DNA of 64,000 nt from Flavobacterium sp. YJ01 (GCF_029320955.1 NZ_CP119757.1:4464001-4528000), one strand, 5' to 3'; shown: positions 1 through 9,358, numbered from the stretch's first letter. Notes: a model not told the origin generated them from the letters alone. Made by a program: numbers and translations.

Positions 1-35
1 GTGATTCTTTTATAATCTTTCTTAGCTACTGACAT
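1..35 (-). CDS. panB: 3-methyl-2-oxobutanoate hydroxymethyltransferase, N-terminal fragment (probable)
   Basis: Only the first twelve codons are inside the window, running leftwards off the edge. They read MSVAKKDYKRIT, which matches what I remember of the amino terminus of Flavobacterium PanB, the enzyme that hydroxymethylates ketoisovalerate in pantothenate synthesis. The ATG is on the minus strand with an A/T-rich leader. The call rests on twelve residues and memory alone; a different protein with a similar Lys-rich start cannot be excluded. Confidence 0.5.
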   Translation of the reverse strand, partial: MSVAKKDYKRI

Positions 36-418
36 TTTTTTTGTTTTTGATATTGTAAAAGTATTGAATAATTGTAAAATGGGAATCAGCAATAATAGAA
101 TATTTCAACAGAATACAGTTTTCTATCTTTAAATTCCAATCTAAACTGACTGTCTACCATTATTATAGAATAAATATGTGATGTTTTTAGAGAAGCTTCA
201 AGATAACTTCCATGTTTTTCAATGAAAGCTTTTTCAGACAGTAAATTAAGTCATTTTGAGTTTTTTTTAGCCACAGATTAAAAGGATTAAAAGGATTCGA
301 ACAAATTTTTATCTTATGTCGATCAAAAAAATAATCAGATTTAATTTTAAACAAAATCTGCTTAAATCTGCCAAATCTGCGTGAAAAAATCATTTTAATC
401 TGTGGCTAAAAAATATAT
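36..418. other. Intergenic region with a long inverted repeat
   Basis: This spacer lies between the start of the probable panB and the stop of sdaA, both on the minus strand. It carries the panB leader (about 36-260) and then a large inverted repeat (263-413, listed separately). I see no convincing ORF; a 68-codon minus-strand ORF here is composed largely of the repeat. Confidence 0.6.
263..413. repeat. Long inverted repeat, AGCCACAGATTAAA family, copy 1
   Basis: The arms 263-283 and 393-413 are exact reverse complements over 21 bases, with the core AGCCACAGATTAAA. The inner sides contain degenerate repeats of an AATCTG-like unit. The repeat starts six bases beyond the sdaA stop, so it probably forms the 3' end of that transcript. 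The flanks are T before and A after the stem, so it is not a textbook intrinsic terminator in either direction. The same core recurs at 25087-25149. Confidence 0.85.
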
Positions 419-1846
419 TTAACAATCCGCCATATTTACGGCAATTGCAAGTCCGCCTTCTGAGGTTTCTTTATATTTAGAATTCATATCTTTTGCCGTT
501 TCCCACATTGTATTAATTACTTTGTCTAAAGGTACTTTAGCATTTTTAGAATCAGTTTCTAAAGCCAATTCCGCGGCATTAATCGCTTTTATTGCGCCCA
601 TCGTATTTCTTTCAATACAAGGAATTTGAACCAAACCGCCAATAGGATCACAAGTTAAACCTAAATGATGTTCCATTGCAATTTCTGCCGCCATAAGAAC
701 CTGAGCTGGAGTTCCGCCCATTAATTCGCAAAGTGCAGCCGCTGCCATTGATGACGAAACGCCGATTTCTGCCTGACATCCGCCCATTGCAGCAGAAATA
801 GTGGAGCCTTTTTTGAAAATACTTCCAATTTCGCCCGCGACCATCAAGAATTGTTTGATTTCTTTTTCGCCTGCATCATGGTTTTCAATTACCATATAAT
901 ACATCAAAACGGCCGGAATTACGCCCGAACTTCCGTTTGTTGGAGCTGTAACAACGCGACCTAAAGAAGCATTTACTTCATTCACGGCAAGTGCAAAACA
1001 GCTAACCCATTTTAAAATCTGGCGAAATTTAACTTCGGTTTTTCTAATTTCTTGAAGCCAGCTTTGAGGATCGTTATAATTTGATAATCCGATTAGGTTT
1101 TGGTGCATATCAAAAGCTCTTCTACGCACGTGAAGTCCGCCAGGAAGAATTCCTTCAGAATGACAACCGATATACATGCATTCTAACATCGTATTCCAAA
1201 TACGCATTAATTCAGAATGAACTTCCGCTTCTGGACGCATTGAGATTTCATTTTCATATACAATTTCAGAAATCGATTTGTTTTCAGAAATGGTATAATT
1301 CAATAACTCCGCCGCATTTTGAACCGGATAAGGAAAGGCACATTTTATTTCTTCTTTTAATTTGGCATTTGTGCGTTCTTCTTTCACCACAAATCCGCCG
1401 CCTATAGAATAAAAAGTAGATTCGTATTCAGAATCGTCTGATTTATAAGCTGTAAATTTCAATCCATTTGCATGGAAAGGAAGAAAGTCTTTGTTGAAAA
1501 CAATGTCTTGAAGAAAGTAAAACGGAATCATTTTTTGGTTTCCCAAATTGATTTCATTAGTAGTTTCAATCTTTTTGATAATTCCTGCAATATCTTCAAC
1601 AGGAATATATTCAGGATCTTGCCCGCTTAAACCCAGCATAACGGCAAGATCGGTTGCGTGCCCTTTTCCAGTGAGAGAAAGAGATCCGTATAAATCGACT
1701 TTTACTCGCGTAATATTGTCTAAAATTGCTTCGTCTTTTAGCTCTTCCAAAAAGCGTTCGGCAGCACGCCAAGGTCCTAAAGTATGTGAACTTGAAGGAC
1801 CAACGCCAATTTTAAGCATATCAAAAACAGAGATACATTCTTCCAT
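419..1846 (-). CDS. sdaA: L-serine ammonia-lyase, iron-sulfur-dependent, single chain
   Basis: Converts L-serine to pyruvate and ammonia in the cytoplasm. The 475-residue chain has the N-terminal beta domain (PSSSHT near residues 17-22) fused to the alpha domain, as in E. coli SdaA. The three cluster-binding cysteines are present at about 357 (GGCQAE), 399 (LTCDPIGG) and 410 (IPCIERN). The last residue is also Cys (475). In this family a C-terminal Cys can fold into the active site as a further iron ligand, as known from the Legionella enzyme. Monocistronic, divergent from the antiporter gene; a CAAAnnTA box (a minus-strand TAnnTTTG) lies 20 bases upstream. Confidence 0.95.
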   Translation of the reverse strand: MEECISVFDMLKIGVGPSSSHTLGPWRAAERFLEELKDEAILDNITRVKVDLYGSLSLTGKGHATDLAVMLGLSGQDPEYIPVEDIAGIIKKIETTNEINLGNQKMIPFYFLQDIVFNKDFLPFHANGLKFTAYKSDDSEYESTFYSIGGGFVVKEERTNAKLKEEIKCAFPYPVQNAAELLNYTISENKSISEIVYENEISMRPEAEVHSELMRIWNTMLECMYIGCHSEGILPGGLHVRRRAFDMHQNLIGLSNYNDPQSWLQEIRKTEVKFRQILKWVSCFALAVNEVNASLGRVVTAPTNGSSGVIPAVLMYYMVIENHDAGEKEIKQFLMVAGEIGSIFKKGSTISAAMGGCQAEIGVSSSMAAAALCELMGGTPAQVLMAAEIAMEHHLGLTCDPIGGLVQIPCIERNTMGAIKAINAAELALETDSKNAKVPLDKVINTMWETAKDMNSKYKETSEGGLAIAVNMADC

Positions 1847-1865
1847 TGTTCGTTTTTTGTTAAGA

Positions 1866-1873
1866 CAAAGATA
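1866..1873 (-). promoter_or_regulatory. Predicted sdaA promoter -7 box
   Basis: On the minus strand this reads TATCTTTG, a perfect match to the Bacteroidota -7 element TAnnTTTG. It would start transcription about 10-15 bases before the sdaA ATG. I see no clear TTG at -33, so the assignment is moderate. Confidence 0.45.
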
Positions 1874-2015
1874 ATTGAATAATGCAATGAAGATTCATCT
1901 TTGAATGTTAATCTTGCGTATTCGTTAAAAAATATATTAAATTTTAATAATTCGGCAACAAAATAAATTTAAATCCTTAATATGCACTTTCCGTCAAAAG
2001 TTCATCTTTTTTCGG

Positions 2016-2023
2016 TATTTTTG
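2016..2023 (+). promoter_or_regulatory. Predicted antiporter promoter -7 box
   Basis: Reads TATTTTTG, matching TAnnTTTG, 117 bases before the antiporter ATG. This predicts a leader of about 110 nt that includes a nine-codon ORF at 2115-2144 (MPQEDKVTI). Its TGA overlaps the antiporter ATG (ATATGA), so the two could be translationally coupled. No strong -33 TTG is visible. Confidence 0.4.
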
Positions 2024-2140
2024 TAAAAGAATGAGTCTATAATTGACTTGATTCTTAATATTAATACTTCCTGGATTTTGTTTTAATTCTGAAAACGTCT
2101 TTTTACAAATTATAATGCCACAAGAAGATAAAGTTACCAT

Positions 2141-4288
2141 ATGATAGAATTTTTCAGACATCTATTACAAGAATTCGAATTACCTCTAAGCAATCCAGTA
2201 TTGATTTTTTCGTTAATACTTTTTATTATTCTGCTTTCGCCAATTTTACTTAAAAAAATTAATATTCCCGGAATTATCGGACTTATCATTTCCGGAGTTA
2301 TTATCGGTCCTCACGGATTGAATATTTTGGCAAAAAATTCCGCCGTAGACTTGTTTTCTACAATCGGACTTTTATATATCATGTTTATTGCCGGTTTAGA
2401 ATTAGACATGAATGAGTTTAAAGCCAATAGAAATAAGAGTTTATTATTTGGTTTTTTTACTTTTATTTTTCCTCTTTCCATCGGATTTCCTGTTTGTTTT
2501 TATTTACTGCAATATGATTTTAATGCGAGTTTCTTAACCGCAAGTATGTTTGCTACGCACACTTTGGTTGCATATCCGATTGTTAGTAAATTGGGAATCG
2601 CTAAAAATCAGGCTGTTGCTATTACTGTCGGCGGAACAATTTTAACAGATACAGCCGTTCTGATTATTCTTGCCGTAATTATGGGAAGCAGTCAAGGGAA
2701 TCTAAATCAAGCTTTTTGGATTAAATTGACTATTTCGTTAGCGATTTTTTCTGCCATTATGTTTTTGGTTATTCCGAGAATTGCAAAATGGTTTTTTAAG
2801 AAGTTAGAAAGTGAAAAACACGCCCACTATATTTTTGTACTTTCTGTGGTTTTCTTCGCAGCCTTTTTGGCAGAAGTAGCAGGAGTAGAGCCAATTATTG
2901 GCGCTTTCGTGGCAGGTTTGGCTTTAAATCCGTTAATTCCGCATTCTTCGGCTTTGATGAATAGAATTGAGTTTATCGGAAATGCATTGTTTATTCCGTT
3001 TTTCTTGATTTCTGTAGGAATGCTTGTCGATGTTAGCGTTATTTTAAGCGGTCCGACAGCTTTGATTGTAGCAGGAACTTTGAGTGTTGTGGCAATTTTT
3101 GGAAAATGGATTGCAGCATTCTTTACGCAAATTGTTTTTAAATACAGCAAAACCGAAAGACAGCTTATTTTCGGATTGAGCAGTGCGCACGCGGCAGCAA
3201 CTTTGGCGGTAATTTTGGTTGGATTTAAAGCTAAAATTTTAGATGAAAATATCTTAAACGGAACTATTATTCTGATTTTAATTACTTGTATTGTAGCTTC
3301 TTTTGCAACCGAAAAAGCGGCTAAAAAGATTGCAATCTGCGAAGAAGAAATTTCGCATGAAGATGCAGAAAAAGATCAGATTTTAGACGAACACATTTTG
3401 ATTCCGTTGGCGAAAACTTCTGCCGCAGCGAGTTTGCTCGATTTTGCTCTTTTAATTAAAGATAAAAAATCATCTAATCCTGTGACTTTGTTGACAATTG
3501 TTCCCAATAATAATCAGGCAGAAAAGAATATTTTAAAATATAGAAAAGCCGTTGATAAATTTGTGGTTCAGGCTTCGGCTTCTGAAGTAAAAATCAATAC
3601 AATTGCCAGAATCGATCATAATCCTGCGAGCGGAATTGCAAGAACTTCTAAAGAAATCATGTCGGATATTGTGATTGTCGGGTGGCCAAGAAAAACAGGA
3701 TTTTTAGATAAAATTTTCGGTGAAAATGTAGATTCCATTATCAATAATGTAGATAAAAATTTATTTATCTGCCGATTTCAAAAGAATTTTATAGAAGAAA
3801 AAAGATTGGTTTTTGTCTGTCCGCCATTTTCAGAAAGAGGAATTGGTTTTCATTTATTAATTCAGAAAGTCAGTAGATTATCGCAAGAATTAAGTATTCC
3901 GATTGTGATTTACGCCGAATACAAAACACACGAAACTATTCAGCAAATTGCTAATAATTTGAAATTGAATGCTAAATTAGGATTTAAAAATGTTTCGGAT
4001 TGGGAAGATTTTGAATCTATTTCTGACGAAATGAAACCAACCGATTTAGTTGTATTTAATCTTTCTAGAAAAGGCTCGGTTTCTTATCAGTCAATTTTTG
4101 ATAAACTGCCTCAGAAATTCGAAAAATCTTTTGAAGATAGTAATGTGATTTTGGTTTATCCGCAAGACGATAGAAAAGAAAGCGCCATGGATGCCTACGA
4201 AGACTTTACGGCTTCACCTTTAGCAAAAGGTATTGAAGCAATTGAGCAAATTGGTCGTGGTTTGGGAAGTATTTTGAAGAAGGGATAA
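2141..4288 (+). CDS. Cation:proton antiporter (CPA2/Kef type) with C-terminal stress-protein-like domain
   Basis: Monovalent cation/H+ exchange across the inner membrane, for K+ or Na+ and pH homeostasis. Residues about 15-395 are a dozen hydrophobic helices of the Na_H_Exchanger fold (for example the GIIGLIISGVIIGPHG and FIAGLELDM segments). Residues about 410-715 are a soluble tail resembling tandem universal-stress-protein domains rather than the TrkA-N/RCK domains of KefB and KefC. Substrate and direction cannot be read from the sequence. The stop codon overlaps the next ATG (TAATG), so the downstream lipoprotein is probably cotranslated. Confidence 0.85.
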   Translation: MIEFFRHLLQEFELPLSNPVLIFSLILFIILLSPILLKKINIPGIIGLIISGVIIGPHGLNILAKNSAVDLFSTIGLLYIMFIAGLELDMNEFKANRNKSLLFGFFTFIFPLSIGFPVCFYLLQYDFNASFLTASMFATHTLVAYPIVSKLGIAKNQAVAITVGGTILTDTAVLIILAVIMGSSQGNLNQAFWIKLTISLAIFSAIMFLVIPRIAKWFFKKLESEKHAHYIFVLSVVFFAAFLAEVAGVEPIIGAFVAGLALNPLIPHSSALMNRIEFIGNALFIPFFLISVGMLVDVSVILSGPTALIVAGTLSVVAIFGKWIAAFFTQIVFKYSKTERQLIFGLSSAHAAATLAVILVGFKAKILDENILNGTIILILITCIVASFATEKAAKKIAICEEEISHEDAEKDQILDEHILIPLAKTSAAASLLDFALLIKDKKSSNPVTLLTIVPNNNQAEKNILKYRKAVDKFVVQASASEVKINTIARIDHNPASGIARTSKEIMSDIVIVGWPRKTGFLDKIFGENVDSIINNVDKNLFICRFQKNFIEEKRLVFVCPPFSERGIGFHLLIQKVSRLSQELSIPIVIYAEYKTHETIQQIANNLKLNAKLGFKNVSDWEDFESISDEMKPTDLVVFNLSRKGSVSYQSIFDKLPQKFEKSFEDSNVILVYPQDDRKESAMDAYEDFTASPLAKGIEAIEQIGRGLGSILKKG

Positions 4289-4746
4289 TGATGAAAAGCT
4301 TTTCTAAATTCATAATTGCTTTGATTTCGATTACTTTTTTAAGTTGTAATGATGGAAAAAAAGCTGAAACAACAAATCAAGGTTTAATTGAAAGTAAAAA
4401 TAAAGCATCAAAACAAAAACTTGAAGTAGCGGAAAACTTCGAGGAATTCAATAAAAAATTTCACTCAGATTCTATTTTTCAAGTTTCAAGAGTTGATTTT
4501 CCGATTGAAGGAAAACATGTTTCTGGCTTTGAACAATACAATTGGACAAGAAAAAATTGGGAGTTTCATGCTATTCCAGTCTCTGAAAAAATAGAAATTG
4601 GAGAATATGAACATTCGTTAACAAAAACAGATTCTTTAATAACTGAAAGATTTTGGATTCCAGATAGTGGTTTTGAAGTGGAAAGGCAATTTAAGCTGAT
4701 AAATAACAAATGGTTTTTAATTTATTATAACGACATAAATTTATAG
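4288..4746 (+). CDS. Hypothetical lipoprotein
   Basis: 152 residues. The N-terminus is a lipoprotein signal with a hydrophobic stretch ending in FLSC (Cys about 20), followed by a Lys/Asn-rich linker. I recognise no domain in the mature part. The ORF can start at 4288, overlapping the antiporter stop, or at the adjacent ATG 4291. Overlap with the antiporter gene suggests a joint transcript; function unknown. Confidence 0.7.
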   Translation: MMKSFSKFIIALISITFLSCNDGKKAETTNQGLIESKNKASKQKLEVAENFEEFNKKFHSDSIFQVSRVDFPIEGKHVSGFEQYNWTRKNWEFHAIPVSEKIEIGEYEHSLTKTDSLITERFWIPDSGFEVERQFKLINNKWFLIYYNDINL

Positions 4747-4750
4747 TAAA

Positions 4751-5113
4751 ATGGGAAAGAATATAAAATCAATCAGACCATTTATTGGATCTAAAAATTT
4801 CGAGATTTCTAGAAGCTTCTACAGAGATTTAGGTTTTGAAGAAATAGTTTTAGATCCAAAAATGTCTGTTTTTAAATCTGATGAAATTGCCTTTTATTTG
4901 CAAGATGCTTATGTAAAAGATTGGATTGACAATACAATGATTTTTGTCGAAGTTGAAGATGTAGAAAGTTATTACAGCAAACTTTTAGCTTTAAATCTTC
5001 CAGAAAAATTTGAAGGAGCAAAATTAACTCCAATAAAATATTTAGATTGGGGAAGCGAATGTTTTCTGCACGATCCGTCTGGAGTTTTATGGCATTTTGG
5101 AAAGTTTAAATAA
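4751..5113 (+). CDS. VOC (glyoxalase/bleomycin resistance) family protein
   Basis: 120 residues with the paired beta-alpha-beta-beta-beta layout of the vicinal oxygen chelate fold. The chain opens with IRPFIGSKNFEISRSFYRDLGF and closes with the typical HDPSGVLWHFGKF. VOC proteins bind a metal for dioxygenase, glyoxalase or antibiotic-binding roles; which one applies here is not clear. It begins four bases after the lipoprotein stop and ends the plus-strand group antiporter-lipoprotein-VOC. Confidence 0.85.
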   Translation: MGKNIKSIRPFIGSKNFEISRSFYRDLGFEEIVLDPKMSVFKSDEIAFYLQDAYVKDWIDNTMIFVEVEDVESYYSKLLALNLPEKFEGAKLTPIKYLDWGSECFLHDPSGVLWHFGKFK

Positions 5114-5129
5114 AATTGATATTTAAGTT

Positions 5130-5193
5130 TACCACAAATTTTACAAATTATTATTCGATAAAAAAGTAAAAATAAATTAGTGAAATTTGTGGC
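5130..5193. repeat. Inverted repeat between convergent genes (CCACAAATTT arms)
   Basis: The left arm around 5130-5150 (ACCACAAATT) pairs imperfectly with the right arm 5174-5193 (ATTTGTGG). It fills the gap between the VOC stop (5113, plus) and the 2H phosphoesterase stop (5202, minus), the place for a bidirectional terminator. The arms are built of short ACAAATT-like repeats. Confidence 0.65.
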
Positions 5194-5201
5194 AAAAAAA
5201 A

Positions 5202-5888
5202 TCATCTCAAACCAAAATCTCCCAAAACACGAGTTGTGTCTTTACGCTGATACCAATCATTGTAAACCAATTCTAAATTTTTCACTTCAAATTCTCCAAA
5301 ATCATAATCACGATATTTTTCTGCAATTTCAATTAATTTTTTCGGATTATGGAGTTTTTCCTGAAAACGCATTATCGTAGAATGCGCCGTAAAGATAGAA
5401 TAACGAGTGTCCATACTTTGCTGTAATCCTGACTTTTTGAAATTCTCGCGAAGTTTATTTCGTAAATTATTTAAAGTTTCATCACTAGGAAATCCCTGAA
5501 TCATCAAAGCTGATGGAGAGGCGGTTACGCCTTTATAATGAATTTTGATTTTGTCTACATCTACCAAACTTCGGCAGATAATTTCGATGTATTCTTTTGG
5601 CGAAATCTGATTTAAAGTAAAGTTTTCCGAACACGAAATAATAGACATAACCGTAACATGAATATCCGATTCGGGATAAAAATACTGCTCAGGTTCTACT
5701 TTTTTTAATTCATTAATAAAATGCTGAATATTGGCTTTAATTTCATCGTTCGGACGAATAAGCAACGTTATTCCAAAACGAGAATCAGATTCATTTTTAA
5801 GTTCTAAATCTATCGAATATTTTCCTGCTGCAATTGTTGCCGCAGAAGTTTCATAAAGTTTGTCGTAATGTTCGGTTAGGTTGTTCAT
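5202..5888 (-). CDS. 2H phosphoesterase family protein (2'-5' RNA ligase-like)
   Basis: 228 residues carrying the two signature H-x-T/S motifs of the 2H superfamily: HVT at 77-79 and HST at 169-171. These form the catalytic pair for 2',3'-cyclic or ADP-ribose 1''-2'' cyclic phosphodiester chemistry on RNA-derived substrates. The natural substrate is unknown. Cytoplasmic, with no signal peptide. It lies 11 bases downstream of the TlpA-type gene and could share its transcript. Confidence 0.8.
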   Translation of the reverse strand: MNNLTEHYDKLYETSAATIAAGKYSIDLELKNESDSRFGITLLIRPNDEIKANIQHFINELKKVEPEQYFYPESDIHVTVMSIISCSENFTLNQISPKEYIEIICRSLVDVDKIKIHYKGVTASPSALMIQGFPSDETLNNLRNKLRENFKKSGLQQSMDTRYSIFTAHSTIMRFQEKLHNPKKLIEIAEKYRDYDFGEFEVKNLELVYNDWYQRKDTTRVLGDFGLR

Positions 5889-5899
5889 TAGAAAATATA

Positions 5900-6799
5900 T
5901 TATTCGGCTTCAAAAATAGATTTTAATTGCTTTTGCAGATCGTGTTTGTTGTTTTCTCCACTGCCTTTCCATTTTCCAATAATAATGCCATTTTTGTCTA
6001 TTAAAACTTTATGTGGAATTCCGTTAACAAAATAATCTGTAATGATGCTTTTTGTGTCTTCTGAAATAAAAATATGTCTCCAAAGTTCAATTTTTTCTTT
6101 CTCAATAGCTTTTTTCCAAAGATCTGTTTTATCGTCTTTTGCAATGCTAATTATTTCAAAACCTTGTCCGTGATATTTTTGATATAATTCTTTAATATAA
6201 GGCAATTCTTCGCGGCATGGTCCGCACCAGCTTGCCCAAAAATCTATTAAAATATATTGTTTTCCTTTAAATTCGTCGAGCGAAATAGGTTTATTATTAA
6301 TGTCTTTTAAAGCGAACTCTGGAGCTTTGCTTCCAACTTTACTTTGTTTAAAGTATTTAAGCTTTTCTGCCATTTCGAGGCCTTTCTCAGAATTCTTTAT
6401 TTCGGGTGTAAAATTTTCAAAAACATCAACGAAAGTGTCATAAAAATTCATGCCAATAAAACGACCAACATGTATTCGGATTAAGCTTAGAGAATGCAAT
6501 GAATTGGGATGATTTTTAGCAAAAGCAAAATCAAGTTTTAATTCGTTGATATCATTTTGATCTTTTGCATTTTCTAAATCATCTAATCGAAGAATTAATT
6601 GATTTTTGATGATAGAATCTTTTTCAATTTCAATTTTTGAAATAAGTCCTTTTTGCAATCCTAAAATCGAATCACGAATTTTTTTGGTTGGTTTGTGCAA
6701 CTCTAAAATTTCTTTTTCTATTGCAGATTCGTCCTGAGCAAAACTCAAATTACTTATAAGAAAAATAAAAAGGATAAACAGAAAGCTTAATTTTTTCAT
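5900..6799 (-). CDS. TlpA-family thiol:disulfide oxidoreductase
   Basis: 299 residues, with a signal peptide (residues 1-21, cut near SFAQ) and so exported to the periplasm. Residues about 25-150 form a mostly helical N-terminal region of the kind seen in Bacteroidota TlpA proteins. Residues 155-299 are an AhpC/TSA-like thioredoxin fold with the redox motif WCGPC (Cys 192 and 195) and the cis-Pro in GIPHKVLI. Such proteins reduce periplasmic disulfides, often for cytochrome assembly, but no cytochrome genes adjoin it, so the partner is open. Confidence 0.88.
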   Translation of the reverse strand: MKKLSFLFILFIFLISNLSFAQDESAIEKEILELHKPTKKIRDSILGLQKGLISKIEIEKDSIIKNQLILRLDDLENAKDQNDINELKLDFAFAKNHPNSLHSLSLIRIHVGRFIGMNFYDTFVDVFENFTPEIKNSEKGLEMAEKLKYFKQSKVGSKAPEFALKDINNKPISLDEFKGKQYILIDFWASWCGPCREELPYIKELYQKYHGQGFEIISIAKDDKTDLWKKAIEKEKIELWRHIFISEDTKSIITDYFVNGIPHKVLIDKNGIIIGKWKGSGENNKHDLQKQLKSIFEAE

Positions 6800-6834
6800 T
6801 GAATAAGAGTTTTGTGGTCAACTTCAAATTTAAG

Positions 6835-7203
6835 TTATTTCTTTTTTACTTTTTCTAGATTTTCTTTCACCCTAAATTTTACAATCTTAGTTATCAAATC
6901 ATAAGGCATTTTTTCTTTTAACGGAAATTGAACAGAACCTTTGCCTGATTTATATTTAGAAAGTTCCGCAGCAAAAGCTTCATGTCCAGTTGGCAACGCA
7001 TACAATCCGATATGATTTTTGTAGGCTGCAAAGTAAACCACAATTCCGTTTTGCTCAAAAGCTGGCATCGAATAACTGATTTTTTCTCTAGCATCTGGCG
7101 CCGCTTTCTGAATCGTCATTCTAACTTTTTCCAAAATTTCCTGAACATCATTCGGAAATCCGCCAATGTATTCATCGATATTTTCAGGTTTCTTTGTTTC
7201 CAT
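6835..7203 (-). CDS. DUF1801 protein, YdhG/Fra-like
   Basis: 122 residues. The N-terminal part (EYIGGFPNDVQEILEKVR, then ISYSMPAF) and the Gly-Leu-Tyr-Ala-Leu segment match the DUF1801 family that includes Bacillus YdhG, described as a frataxin-like iron chaperone. That function is only suggested by homology. It is the first of three DUF1801 genes in this window (also 12417-12839 and 19217-19618), which are only distantly alike. Confidence 0.8.
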   Translation of the reverse strand: METKKPENIDEYIGGFPNDVQEILEKVRMTIQKAAPDAREKISYSMPAFEQNGIVVYFAAYKNHIGLYALPTGHEAFAAELSKYKSGKGSVQFPLKEKMPYDLITKIVKFRVKENLEKVKKK

Positions 7204-7207
7204 TTTT

Positions 7208-7436
7208 TAGTTTCAAGTTTCAAGTTTCAGGTTTTCACTAGCAACGTCAGTTTTTTTAACGCAAAGTGCGCTAAGATTTTTAAATTACGAGATGAGGTAG
7301 AATCTATATATTAAGTTCGCAAAGCTTTATCTGTAAAGTGATTTATGTAAATAAAGCTTTGCGATCTTTACCATTTTAATGATTCTCGAAAAACTTCGCG
7401 TACTTTGCGTAAAAACTTTGTGTTCTTTGCGTTTAA
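7208..7436. repeat. Nested inverted repeats (AACGCAAAG family and GTTTCAAG repeat)
   Basis: Directly behind the DUF1801 start come three tandem GTTTCAAG-like units (7209-7231). Then an outer pair of arms rich in ACGCAAAG (about 7258-7275) and CTTTGCGT (about 7400-7436) encloses an inner perfect 12-base inverted repeat, GCAAAGCTTTAT at 7319-7330 with 7351-7362. The ACGCAAAG motif recurs in the repeat at 13945-14075 and the GTTTCAAG unit at 11137-11155 and 59616-59672. The repeat sits downstream of the minus-strand SRPBCC gene. Confidence 0.75.
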
Positions 7437-7443
7437 ATCACCA

Positions 7444-7911
7444 TCAAGCAAGACCTTTCGGAAAGCGATCTAAAACTAAATTCAACTGTAAATTATGTTC
7501 TAAATACGCTTTCGCACCAGCTAAAACCAAAGTAAAACCTTCAGTCGAATTACGAACCTGATCGATTATTTTATCTGTGTCGCCATGAAAACCTGAGTTT
7601 GTTATGCTAACAAAAGTTTCATGTTCGTTTAACGGATTAAAAACCCATTCTACCAAAGTAACTTCATCAGGATTTCCCCATTCAATAACAATCTTTTTAT
7701 TTTCTTGTAAAACGAGTGTTTTTACTGAAAGCGAAAAGCCATACATTTCCCAAGTCCATTCGGTTGTTTGGTTTTCTTCTAATTTTCCAGATCCCTTTGT
7801 AAACCAAAATTTACTCGTGATTTTCGGATCAATAAAAGCCTGAAAAACTTCTGAAACAGGTTTCCGAATCAGCATTTCGGCTTTTGCAAATTTGTTGTTT
7901 TCTGTTTTCAT
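7444..7911 (-). CDS. SRPBCC / AHSA1-like domain protein
   Basis: 155 residues of the START/Bet v1-like (SRPBCC) fold in its AHSA1 form. The chain opens with AEMLIRKPVSEVFQAFIDP and has the WTWEMYG and VEWVF strands typical of the family, which binds hydrophobic ligands in a deep pocket. No catalytic motif is visible. A second SRPBCC gene is at 17343-17828. Role unknown. Confidence 0.85.
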   Translation of the reverse strand: MKTENNKFAKAEMLIRKPVSEVFQAFIDPKITSKFWFTKGSGKLEENQTTEWTWEMYGFSLSVKTLVLQENKKIVIEWGNPDEVTLVEWVFNPLNEHETFVSITNSGFHGDTDKIIDQVRNSTEGFTLVLAGAKAYLEHNLQLNLVLDRFPKGLA

Positions 7912-8026
7912 TTTTTTTGAGATTAGAAGATATAAGTTAGATGTAAGAAGTTGGTTTACACCTGAAACTTCAATTTTTTCTTGCGACCTCTAATTTATGA
8001 AATAGTTGCAGTAAAAGTGTCAAAAT

Positions 8027-8707
8027 TTAATTAAATGTAAACCCAACCAATAAATTTAAAGAATTGGTTTTAATCGTTCCATCATTTATTACTTCTGTTT
8101 TAGAAATGTTTTGAAGACCTAAATTCTCTCTAATTTCTACATAAATCTGATGATTTGTATCCAGTTTAAATTCTTTTCCAATTCCTGCTGAGAGTCCAAA
8201 ATCTAATGACTTTTTGCGATTTGTATCTTCATCATCGGCATTTATTACTCCTGGAATATTAGATTTTGATTTAATGCCTGATTTTAATAAATAGCCCAAA
8301 TAAGGTCCGCCATTTATATAAAAACTTTTATCTCCAGAAAAATTATATTTAATCATGATAGGCAACACGACATAGTTTAAATAGGCTGTAGTTTTAAAAT
8401 GGTAATTTTCTTCCATTGGACCTGTTGGAAATGTCGGCTCTAATATTTCAACAGTACCTTTGGTATTTTGGATTTTTCTCTCATAATTCAAATCGGCTTT
8501 TATAGATAAGTTTTCCTGAATTTGATGCTGAAATGAAAGTCCAAAAACGTAAGCAAAACCTGCTTTGTCATTTGTAAAAGAGTCGTAACCTCTAAAACTG
8601 GAATAATTTAAGCCTCCTTGTATTCCAAATTTATTTTTTGATTCCTGCGCTGTAGTTTTAAAAGTAATTAAAGAAATGGTAAATAATAAAAAAGTAATTT
8701 TTTTCAT
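8027..8707 (-). CDS. Outer-membrane beta-barrel (PorT-like) protein
   Basis: 226 residues with a signal peptide (1-20, cut after TTAQ). Alternating amphipathic strands and the opening GIQGGLNYSSFRG are typical of the small Bacteroidota outer-membrane beta-barrel domain. The C-terminus ends in LLVGFTFN, with a terminal aromatic-containing strand as expected for BAM substrates. Monocistronic; function beyond membrane location unknown. Confidence 0.8.
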   Translation of the reverse strand: MKKITFLLFTISLITFKTTAQESKNKFGIQGGLNYSSFRGYDSFTNDKAGFAYVFGLSFQHQIQENLSIKADLNYERKIQNTKGTVEILEPTFPTGPMEENYHFKTTAYLNYVVLPIMIKYNFSGDKSFYINGGPYLGYLLKSGIKSKSNIPGVINADDEDTNRKKSLDFGLSAGIGKEFKLDTNHQIYVEIRENLGLQNISKTEVINDGTIKTNSLNLLVGFTFN

Positions 8708-8776
8708 GTTTTTTTGGTCGATTAATTTGATTGCGAATGTATCAAATTACAATTTAACATTATAGCTTTTTTATTG

Positions 8777-9358
8777 TTACACATTCTTTTTATCAATCCA
8801 TTTCCCAACTGTTGGCGCAGTATAATTTCTCATTTGATGTAATAAATCTTCAATATTATCACTTATTAAAAGCATTTCTCGATTAACTTCTTTCAATAAA
8901 CCTTTTGTCGTCATGGTCTGAAGCAATTCAATTAAAGTATCGTAAAAACCGTCTATATTTAAAATTGCGATTGGTTTTTTATGAAGTCCAAGTTGCGCCC
9001 AAGTCAGCATTTCGAAAAGTTCTTCGAGTGTTCCAAAACCGCCAGGAAGCGCAATTACGCCGTCGCATAACTCATTCATTTTAGTTTTACGTTCGTGCAT
9101 GCTTTCTACCAAAATTAATTCGGTTAAACCCTGATGCGCAATTTCTTTCGATCTTAAAAAATTAGGAAGAACGCCAATAACTTTTCCTCCAGCATTCAAA
9201 GCTCCGTCTGCAACGGCGCCCATTAAACCGACATTTGCTCCGCCGTAAACTAATTCTATATTTTGTTCTGCTAACGTTTTTCCAACTAAAATCGCTTGTT
9301 CTTCATATACTTTTTCAGTGCCAAAACTAGAAGCACAGAATACTGTTATTCTTTTCAT
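8777..9358 (-). CDS. LOG-family cytokinin riboside 5'-monophosphate phosphoribohydrolase
   Basis: 193 residues from the ATG at 9358, preferred because the conserved family start is MKRITVFCASS; an in-frame ATG at 9400 would add 14 non-conserved residues. The signature PGGFGTLEE is at residues 105-113 and the SMHERK segment near 86-91. LOG enzymes hydrolyse N6-modified AMP to free base and ribose phosphate; in bacteria they probably clean up nucleotides. The upstream GNAT gene ends close by on the same strand. Confidence 0.9.
   Translation of the reverse strand: MKRITVFCASSFGTEKVYEEQAILVGKTLAEQNIELVYGGANVGLMGAVADGALNAGGKVIGVLPNFLRSKEIAHQGLTELILVESMHERKTKMNELCDGVIALPGGFGTLEELFEMLTWAQLGLHKKPIAILNIDGFYDTLIELLQTMTTKGLLKEVNREMLLISDNIEDLLHQMRNYTAPTVGKWIDKKNV

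Noticed and set aside
187..393. 68-codon minus-strand ORF near the left edge
   Set aside because: Much of it is the inverted repeat at 263-413; no recognisable protein features.
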